Part shown: positions 56,112-64,000 of the stretch, in pieces | How positions within the stretch are numbered: the stretch's first letter is position 1 | Layout of the letters: each line of letters begins with the position of its first letter | Origin: Locusta migratoria | Lineage: Eukaryota > Arthropoda > Insecta > Orthoptera > Acrididae | Direction: 5' to 3' | NCBI GenBank assembly: GCA_026315105.1 | Contig: CM048744.1 | Location: 317,757,270-317,821,269 of the forward strand | DNA length: 64,000 nt | Notes under the pieces: generated by a model | The model's database searches: none | What the model saw: only the letters and a program-made list of their open reading frames with translations | Told to the model about the DNA's origin: nothing | Position numbers and translations under genes: made by a program

Positions 56112-57404
56112 ATAAAATTTGTGAGGCAGTAGGGCTTTCATAGCAATAAATTATGGTATTCTGATTAAAGTATGGTGACTACTTTCAAAAGTATTAGGCG
56201 TATAATAATTTCTTGGCAGTAGGACTTTAGTGCCTGGACAGACACACTCCATTTTTAGGGTTAACAGTTTCGGATTTTTCAGCCCATTTTCAAATAAACT
56301 AATTAAGTTATACAAAACACCTGTTGGCCACATAGTTCTTTTTTCTGGGTTGACAATAGATATTTCGCGGGGTAGTAGTTTTGAAGGCTTTTCACTGAGA
56401 GAACTAATTTGTCTGTAACTAGGGCAAAGAGGCAAAGTAGTTGTGACGAAATATCCTGGTCTAGCGAATTAGGGCGAACCTTTAAGTATTTCTTGAGTCA
56501 CCAATACAAACTGACTTAACAGTTCCTTTACCGACAGTGACATAGCAAATATTACTTAGTGTAACAAAGTAGAGAGCGTCTCACTTCACCTGGAGCATAG
56601 GGACAAGAACAACAAACGGTCTCGTGGATGTGCCGAAAACATGGGAAGGAGGCGTCACAGCTTCTACTATGTTAACGAATTACAGTGGTCGAAATAATTT
56701 AAATCCAAAATGTAATCGGAATATTGAATTTCCAGCTCCTATAGTAGGTATCGATGTATAACCAGTGGAGACACGAAAATTTGTGCCCAGCTGCTACTCG
56801 GGCCAGGATTTCCTGCTTTTTGTGATTGGTCGCCTTGTAAGTTTCAGCTTTCCGACCTCGTTTCCAGAACTGACTGAAATTTCTGTACACCACAGTGAAC
56901 ATATAAACGAGACACTATGTTCTGGATTCGTTCGTCTCTAATGTCCTAGATACCATGCCAAATAGAAAGCAACGAATTCAAATAAAATTGCACTATTGAT
57001 ATAAAATTTAATAATCCCAGGACGAACCGAAATTTCTGTTTGCCATAGTGACCATATATAAGAGTAACTATGTTCTGGATTCGTTCATCTCTAATTTCCT
57101 AGGTATCATGGCAAATAGAAAGCAACAAAATCCAATAAACTTGCGCTATTGATATAAAATTTAAGAATATTTGATCTATAAGTATGTAATAACATTGGTA
57201 ATTTGTAATCACAATTTGCTTTTTTACATACAATTTGTTATAGCCATTGAGACACTTCACCAATATTGATTCATGCCTGTAGTCGGTCTCTCTCCTTTGA
57301 CCATACCACACATGAGCGATTTTGAAAGTAACTGCAATTATTATTCCGAACACCTCTGTCACGAAATTCTGGCATCAATTTTAGGAGCAGTTACATTTAT
57401 TTCC
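56112..57404 (+). repeat. Direct repeat D, copy 2, with internal tandem duplication
   Basis: It matches 52988-54165, but a block of about 145 bases (GAAATTTCTGT...TATTGATATAAAATTTAA) occurs twice in tandem (about 56875-57011 and 57030-57167) where copy 1 has it once. The right end, CATTTATTTCC, is the same as in copy 1. Confidence 0.82.
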
Positions 57405-57426
57405 GTATGTTGCTGACTAATACATG

Positions 57427-57481
57427 AGGGGACTGATGACCTAGCTGTTTAGTCCCCTTAAAACAACCAACAACAACAACA
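57427..57481 (+). mobile_element. 5'-truncated SINE stub with 11-bp target duplication
   Basis: Only 55 bases: AGGGGACTGATGACCTAGC, a middle part, then a CAA-repeat tail. ACTAATACATG flanks it at 57416-57426 and 57482-57492. The GGGACTGATGACC phrase followed by TTAGTCCC is a SINE 3'-region type, and the CAA tail and duplications prove retroposition. Confidence 0.85.
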
Positions 57482-57492
57482 ACTAATACATG

Positions 57493-60400
57493 CATAACAT
57501 GGAAAGAAATTCATTTAACTTGTTTTGGAATGCTTTTATTCCGAACTAGGCTATCTTACACAATATATGGCATTTGCAATTGACATCAAGTGGGTTGCGT
57601 TCATTGTTCCAGTCTGTATTTGTGATATAAAATTCAGGAAACCTCTCACTTGTTTTTTAACCAAACTGAGTAAATAAATGACTTTGGTGAAGACTCCTGA
57701 AAATATATTCCTATTTACATATCATCTTCAGCCATAAATGATTATTAAAGCAATCTGATTTCAACCGGATTGACTTATTTAAAAGTAGGAAATATTTGTC
57801 GTAGCACAGCGAAAATTATTAGGGGAGGTTAAAAATTTATCTAAATGCAACATAATATACACAGCTTTTACTTTCCTGAAAAAATCTGTAAGTGTCTTTG
57901 TAGTCTCTTATATAGAAAGTATAGTTGGTATTGCCAAGTGAGAACCAGCTCGGCCGCTCCCTGCCGCCCCCAAACATGTGCTGCCCGGGGCCATGCCCTC
58001 CCCTCCATAGCACCCCCCACGCTATGTGGATTTGTGTAGATGAGGATACTACCTGTCGACTTTGATCAAGCCCATGAGGGCAGCTATCTTGGGATGTTAC
58101 GTCTGTTAAATTTCAAAACAAAATCTAAATATCAAAACAATTGACACAGCACTGATTGAGAGAGAGGTACGCAAGGCTGTCATATACAGAGCGTGCGAAT
58201 CTAGTACCCCCATAAAAGTATAGTATTTTACCCACTAAACTTTCCCATTCCAATTGGCAAATATTTCATTCTTAACGTATTATTGTAAAAACGTACTCAC
58301 AGTAACACAGACTGAAATGAAGACTTATAGAATCTGAATGGTTAATAAATAAATGGAGCTGAGACTGGTATTCCGTGATCTCTATAGATATTAGTGCTGG
58401 TATTACATGGTCATATATCTTTGTCAAAGTCGATATGTCATGTATGACATCAATGATATTTGATATAGGGAACTTTGACATACAGGTATCTTTTATCAAA
58501 GAAATATCATCAAATGTAGGGACCTTGCCGTATATTTCATTAAAATACCTTGTAAAAAATAACTAGACTCACTAACAGTGCTTCTGTCGCTGGATAATTT
58601 GAACCTTCGGCCGGCCACAATGATTGTGGTAAGTGTCGAGTGTTGTTAGTAGATAAATCGTGTGTTATATAGTTACTGCGCTATATATAGTCAGTTGGCA
58701 GTCACGTCGGTGTTATTTTACTATTACAGTATGCGTAAATCATGATTGTGAAGAGGTTCTCATCGTTTAAGTGCTTAAATCTATTTAAGAAAGGAATAAA
58801 AACAACGAATACTCTCTTCCCATTTATACTTCTCAGTAATGCATGTAGCCCTACTACTTGTGTTCAAAAATACTCTTGCTTAACATGCTCTTAGTCAAGA
58901 CAATAAAGGATTTTGAATAAAGTAAATGACAGCCTTTTACAATACTCTTAAAAAACAAGCTACTTTAGGCGTTACTGGTGGACAGGAAGTTTAAAATGTT
59001 TCATTTTATGATAATGTAAAATAACTATTGGTTCATGAGATCAGTTGCCTCACTGCAGTTCGAATTGTTGTTACTGAAATTAATATTAGCAACTTGTAAC
59101 ACAGAATTTGAAGATTATCGGCTTACATATAGCTATAACAACTGAAAGGGGTTTGGAGAAATGTTTCCATATATGAAAGACACATAGCCACACTGAATGC
59201 TGATTGTGAAGTTGAACACTGTGAGGATAGTTGCAGACTTTGAGTAGTTTAGTCTACTGTAACGTATTTGTCTTACAGCATTAAAATGCTAATATTCATG
59301 CTAGGTATCCTAGTGGTAATGTTAGATGCACTTAGTTAAGAAAAAAGTATGGCATAATTCGTGTTCATAAAAGAATTTGGTAGTGGCTGGTTGCTGTATT
59401 CACAAGGTAAGACGCTATTTTACAGTTACGTATCTGATGGGATATTTCATTTTCACAGTAACATTAGCCTTTTCAGACAGCCTTGCTTTATTTCTTGATG
59501 CTATAAAATATCTAAATATTGAAGAATACAGCAGGCATTCAAAAAAATTCTTTTCTGCAACTCTTCTGAAATTAATGTTTGTACAAAAGTTTCATCATCA
59601 TAGAATATACTGAAAAAGTGACAAAAAATTGTGTTGAACGAAGAATTTCGTTTATATGCTACACTTAGAAGGTTAAAAAACTAAAAATAATTCGGTTAAG
59701 TTAGGAAGAAGAAACGCTGTTGGCCGATTTCTACACCATATGTGTAATAAATTTACACACAACCGATAGTTGCTGTATATTCAAAGAGTTTGAAGCTGTT
59801 TTGTAGTTATATATTTAAATGAGACATAGTTTTCACGACATATGTCGAATGAATACACACTCTAATCAAAAGAGTCTTACACACATTTAAAGTTCACACG
59901 AAAATTTACAACCATAATGGCCACCGAGGCGCTCCTCAATTTGCCTACTGATCGCAGGTGTCCGCTTACGGAATTGTACGGCTTTGATTTCATTATAAAA
60001 GTAGCTTGTCTTCTGTTTGTTGCAGTGCAAAATGTAAGCGCCATGAGCGCTAGTATCCCTGTTGCTAATCGACTTGTGTGTGTTAGAACATAGCTGCAAC
60101 GCCACGCCGTAATTAACGTCTAACCCCAGTAGCAAGATAACACTGTAAACCTGGAGATCCGATACCGATATGGGTAATATGGTAGTACTGATCCGAATAA
60201 TAACCAACTTAAATGGATAACATTCTTTATTACTCAGAAAGATGGTGTCACAAGCAAATGCAACTAGTAATTCTTACATCAACAATGCAACTGTTCATAT
60301 GCACCAGCCTCGCTGCCAAAGATATTGGTGGAATGAGAAGCTACTCTGCCACATCACTTTGTGACGTGAGGAGACCTTTTACAGTAAAATTACTGATATG

Positions 60401-60700
60401 TTGTGTCATTGTCAAGTAAATTATATGTAGTTTTGATAGTGGCCAAGGCAGCGCACAATAGAAAGTTGTCGTTATCCACTATCAAGTATGACGACCATAA
60501 TACTCCTTTTTAACACAACGATTAAGATTTATGTCAAAGAAATATTACAAATATTTGTTAATATTTCTTTGCCAAAGATTTGATCGAAAATATTATCGTG
60601 TAATACCGGCCTAAAGGCATTATTTTTTTAATGCAGAGTAATACCTGCCCAGTGTGTTTTGTTGTTGCAGATGGAGTAATACCATGTATAGATTTATTGT
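57493..60700. other. Unassigned AT-rich sequence
   Basis: C-rich block at about 57950-58020. A 58-codon + frame at 59917-60093 starts ATGGCCACCGAGG in locally CpG-richer DNA, but without a known motif, splice context or repeat copy I do not call it. No RNA gene or satellite is seen. If a calpain-like gene spans here, this is intron. Confidence 0.4.
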
Positions 60701-60730
60701 AAACTGAATTTATTCTCTCATGAATCTGTG

Positions 60731-60749
60731 GAATAAATAAATAAATAAA
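60731..60749. repeat. (AAAT)n short tandem repeat
   Basis: GAATAAATAAATAAATAAATATTT, possibly the tail of a LINE or SINE fragment. Confidence 0.7.
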
Positions 60750-60817
60750 TATTTATTGTATGAGAATAGAGTGAAAGTATATATGACTGAAATTGACAAT
60801 GAGTTTCCAGTACTTAC

Positions 60818-60888
60818 ATCTTTGGGAACTTCATTCATCATCATGTACTCTGAAACAGAATAATTGTTTCCCATTCTTTCTATTATTT
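60818..60888 (-). CDS. Candidate exon, possibly of the same gene as the calpain-like exon
   Basis: 71 bases on the minus strand between an acceptor TTAATGTTACAG and a strong donor GTAAGTACTGG. One frame is open: IIERMGNNYSVSEYMMMNEV then PKD. It ends on a codon boundary, and the calpain-like exon at 44247 begins on one, in the same strand and downstream order, so the two could join directly. I do not recognise the peptide as a calpain segment. Chance splice-like signals in AT-rich intron DNA are a real alternative. Confidence 0.25.
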
Positions 60889-62879
60889 CTGTAACATTAA
60901 ATTTTATGTGAAACAGTATATGATACTTCATGTTAATATTAAATTGGATGTAGTGTCTTATGAATGCTTAGTGATCGAAAAGTAAAGGAATTCTTGACAA
61001 GTCATTGCCATTAATTTTGTGCAATTTTTAGATAAGTTAATAGCAAAAAAAAACATAGTTCTATTTAAAATGATAAGGTCAAGTTAATGTTTAGAGGCAT
61101 ATGTTGCTTCATTTTCAACAGAAACTTCCAAGTTGTGAAGTAGTGAATTGTGATATGAAATTTAGTTATTACTGAACAGCAATTATTATAGAAATCACTG
61201 CACAGGATCAGAATAGGTGGAAGAAGTTACCACATGACTATTACACTTAGGACCTCTTGCAGTGAAAGAACACTATCTTTGTGAAGGCAATTTTATAAGT
61301 TTTAGCCATACCAAGCAGTGGTCATCATATGATTATGTACTACAGCACACTGCAGATATCACACTTAAAATATAAACTTTCTCTTTGAATGTGAGCTGAA
61401 AATGCATATATCTTAAAATGCATGCTGGGATGCAAACAAAATTGAAAAACACACTTTCTGCAGTGTTCTTTGTGCAATTAATGAAAACCACAGAGATGAG
61501 TGCTGAAATGGGCTTCAGAAGCTCTACAGTCCAGTCAAAATGCTGACAAAATTGTCTGCATTCCACTGCACATACTGAGATATGACGTCATCTCCTGTGA
61601 CAGTGCCATTGGTTTGTTTTATGACATTTTTTTCTTTGAAACTGTTCATAAAATATTAAGCAAGCAACATTTGAATTTTATAGATGATCTGCTATCAGGC
61701 TCTTTCCAGCAGATCTTCCATGGAGAAAGTGAACCTACTCCAAATTTCAATCTAACAAGAGGAGGCGTGTGATGGGGTTCACTTATTTGCCTAAAACTGT
61801 GTGAGTAGAAACAGATACCACATTCAAGTCTGTAGAATATTTAGTGTGAGAAGCTTTGTCAGAAAGTTTTTCTTTCATTAAATTACTCACAATGTTAAAC
61901 TGTTTACTACAAAAATAAAATATATTAAACTACTTCAGTTAACATACATCAGTCTGCTATTCTGTAATCAATGTAGCTAGGATTACCACTCTTCAAGTTG
62001 AAAAGCAAAGGTAGTGTAAAACAAGAAAATATGGTAGAAGTGTATAAAGACAGATATATCTTTGGTGTTAATTTTGCAATATATATACACTCACATGTCA
62101 CTGTTCGTGTGGGGTATAGAACATTTGATAGATCTAGGATATATTAATACACTAAAGAAAGAGTAACAATAAAGATGTAAGCAACAACTGATTTTGCCGA
62201 AATGCAACATTTGTGAGTTCTCATACTTTCATGCACATTATCTCTGCACAGAATATTTACCAACACTTTCAAATCATCCTCCATTCCTAACGATGTATCT
62301 TGAAAATAATACTAGATGATTGCCTTGGCAGAGAGTTCATAGACAATAGCAGTTCATACCTAAATTTCATGCATACTGTACTTCCTGTGAGCAGAAACTA
62401 TTACCTGTGTAACAGTCACAAGTTTGATATAGGATACAGTTTTGCTTTGGTTTGCCACAAATTGCATAAGCTTGCAAGCAGTCTGTCTTCATACCTACTA
62501 GAAAGGGTGTGAGGGAGACAGAAAGAAAGAATATGACAAAGATCACACAACTTCTGTGAGGCTGGTTAAGTGTGCTGATGGAAAGTTTCATGTTGCATGA
62601 TTTATTATAAAGCAACTAATAGGTAGGAATATGAGATACAACAATTTTACAAAGTTAATGTGATGTATATTACAGAAAATCTAAATAACAAAAAACTATC
62701 AATTTTCAATTATTTCCTAGAGTGTAATAAGAATATGTATAAAATTAATTAAATAATTACTTCTCAATACTGTAAAATTCTTTTTCCACCAGATAGTTAT
62801 TCAGTTTCCTTGAAAAGTTATTATCATGTACATTGACATGCAGATTTTTAGGCAAAAATTATTTTTCGAAAGAGATAGA
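60889..62879. other. Unassigned AT-rich sequence
   Basis: The + frame 61500-61772 and minus frames (61566-61333, 62615-62367) have no known motifs. No repeats are recognised. Confidence 0.4.
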
Positions 62880-63139
62880 TTGGCTGGCCAGTACTTACCT
62901 TTGTGCTGTACCATCGACAGTCACACATAGAAAGAAAAAAGGACAAAAAAGAACAAGCTTTTGCAACAGCTTTCTTTCTTTGGGTAGGAGAGGAGGGAAG
63001 AAAAAATGAATGGGAACAGAAGGGGAAGGTAATTTACGATTCTGTGTGTGCATGTCGTGCATGTCTGTGTGTGGACGTCGTCCAGTATGCACCTGCCTAT
63101 CGACAGCACATTTTCAGTTCTAAGTGTAAACGGCTTCTC
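62880..63139. repeat. Possible interspersed repeat
   Basis: Purine-rich stretch (62930-63030), then TGTGTGTGCATG and a mirrored pair of short phrases: GTGCTGTACCATCGACAG (62902) and GCCTATCGACAGCAC (63094). It looks like a decayed transposon end, but I cannot classify it. Confidence 0.35.
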
Positions 63140-63471
63140 TCTAGAAGCTACATATTTTGACTTTTCAGTGCGCTTTCCTTTCAGTTCGTTAAATTTATTG
63201 TGTGCTCGCGTTTTTATTTGATTCATATACACGTTAAATATCTGGTTAGTGTATTATTCCTCCGTGTGAATCGTGTCGCGACAGTCGTCCGTCTTTGTTT
63301 TCTGATTAGAAGCGACATATAGAATTTTGATTTTTGTCTGCGCGTTCTCACTTCAGTTTGTAAATTTATACTGTGCTCTCGTGCATATTAGATTCAAATC
63401 CGCCTTGTAACAGTTTAGTCTTCCTTTGAGCGCATCGCGACTGTAGTCTTTGTTTCCTCGGCACTGTAATC
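63140..63471 (+). promoter_or_regulatory. LINE 5' leader with two tandem monomers
   Basis: TAGAAGC-x-ACATA followed by TTTTGA, CAGT-TTGC/TCGTTAAATTTAT, TGTGCTCTCG/TGTGCTCGCG and a TCGCGAC-GT block occurs first at about 63142 and again, diverged, at about 63307. The period is about 165. Tandem 5' monomers carry the internal promoter in several LINE families. ORF1 starts directly after the second copy. Confidence 0.6.
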
Positions 63472-64000
63472 ATGAATAGGGACTGTGACTGCTGTGTGCA
63501 GATGCAGTCTGAGCTGGTGACACTTCGCTCCCAGCTTCAAGCTGTGTTAACCTCGGTTGCACAGCTGGAAGCTGCGATCGAGGGGCGTCGTTGTTTTAAC
63601 CGGTAGTGGGGACCGAACGGACTCCCGTCTTCTCCACCGATCGGCCTGCGCCATCGACATGCCCTGATACTGCTAGCAGTGAGGCAGACAGCCCACCCGT
63701 GGTTGCATGGGAGGTTGCTCCAGTGCGTGGCAGGAGGCGCAAGACATTCTGGGGGACCGATCGTGAGGCCTCCCAGGATCGTTTTGCGAACAGGTTTTAG
63801 GCGCTGTCTATTCAGGACAACGTTCCTGAGTCGGATGGTGTCTCTCATCCTGAGGTCACCACCCAGTCTGCACGATCCGGGCTTTCACAGCAGGTGGGTT
63901 TGCTTGTAGTTGGGAGCTCCAACGTTAGGCTGGTGATGGAGCTCCTTAGAGAGATGGCTGCCAAGGAGTGGAAGAAGACCAACGTGCATTCTGTGTGCAT
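63472..64000 (+). pseudogene. LINE ORF1 start, running off the window
   Basis: ATG at 63472 opens MNRDCDCCVQMQSELVTLRS, then a short coiled coil (LQAVLTSVAQLEAAIEG) ending at TAG 63604-63606. After a frame change it goes on with PVFSTDRPAPSTCPDTAS and RRRKTFWGTDREASQDRF to a stop near 63800, then VGLLVVGSSNVRL (about 63895-63935). The last phrase resembles the start of the SGNH-esterase-like region (VGDSxxR) of CR1-type LINE ORF1. The rest lies beyond the window. It has at least two interruptions. Confidence 0.65.

Noticed and set aside
52988..57404. D1 and D2 as LTRs of one retrotransposon with the P-like element inside
   Set aside because: No TG...CA ends, no primer site or polypurine tract at the inner borders, and D1's right border abuts P-like terminal sequence.
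59917..60093. 58-codon + frame beginning ATGGCCACCGAGG
   Set aside because: No known motif, no repeat copies, no neighbouring exon signals; length is within chance.
1..64000. CRISPR arrays, operons, riboswitches, rRNA genes
   Set aside because: The window is eukaryotic; the only regular array is the 185-bp satellite, which has no spacers, and no rRNA-like sequence was seen.

Overview
The window looks like intergenic and intronic DNA from a large, AT-rich, transposon-packed arthropod genome. My best guess is a polyneopteran insect such as a grasshopper or locust. That rests on the TE mix (several Gypsy/Ty3 relics, Copia with a copia-type primer site, I/jockey-like LINEs with RNase H, piggyBac, a P-element-like THAP transposon, tRNA-derived SINEs) and on an insect-type calpain exon. 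There are no operons and no intact host gene. Almost every coding-looking stretch is a decayed mobile element, and the value of the window lies in how the elements are nested.

Left part (1-13140): a Gypsy/Ty3 pol relic on + is split inside its integrase by a 1.3-kb repeat (2002-3310) with a 4-bp target duplication. Next is a 9.3-kb LTR retrotransposon on the - strand (3841-13140). It has two ~0.9-kb LTRs, primer site, polypurine tract, a broken gag and the integrase tail, but no protease, RT or RNase H. A 200-bp tRNA-derived SINE sits in only one of its LTRs.

Middle (13141-31400): mostly unassigned AT-rich DNA. It holds a LINE 3' end (14184-14575), a second copy of the 1.3-kb repeat (15516-16626) and two SINEs (about 19955 and 21739). 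It also holds a 185-bp satellite array (about 22390-23785), a retroposed-looking foldback element (25531-26027), a broken piggyBac transposase (about 26399-28035, -) and a Gypsy integrase relic (28961-30100).

31400-43107: a LINE on + with ORF1, endonuclease, RT and RNase H is interrupted in ORF1 by an almost complete second LINE on - (32146-37845, 8-bp target duplication). It is interrupted again in RT by a 463-bp insertion (40166-40628, 5-bp duplication).

43108-49024: a probable calpain exon (44115-44247, -), the only convincing host coding sequence, lies 0.2 kb from a Copia element (44462-49024, +) with both LTRs, a half-tRNA-iMet-type primer site and a deleted RT.

49025-64000: two inverted copies of a P-element-like transposon meet at an 8-bp duplication. 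The right copy (54251-55669) has 31-bp terminal inverted repeats and a THAP-domain start. The left copy (49859-54242) carries a second foldback element (51875-52428) and a 1.2-kb repeat (52988-54165) that recurs at 56112-57404. Beyond this are a 55-bp SINE stub with 11-bp duplications, a weak candidate exon (60818-60888, -), and at the right edge the tandem 5' leader and ORF1 start of another LINE (63140-64000). All comparisons were done by eye; no database or alignment program was used.
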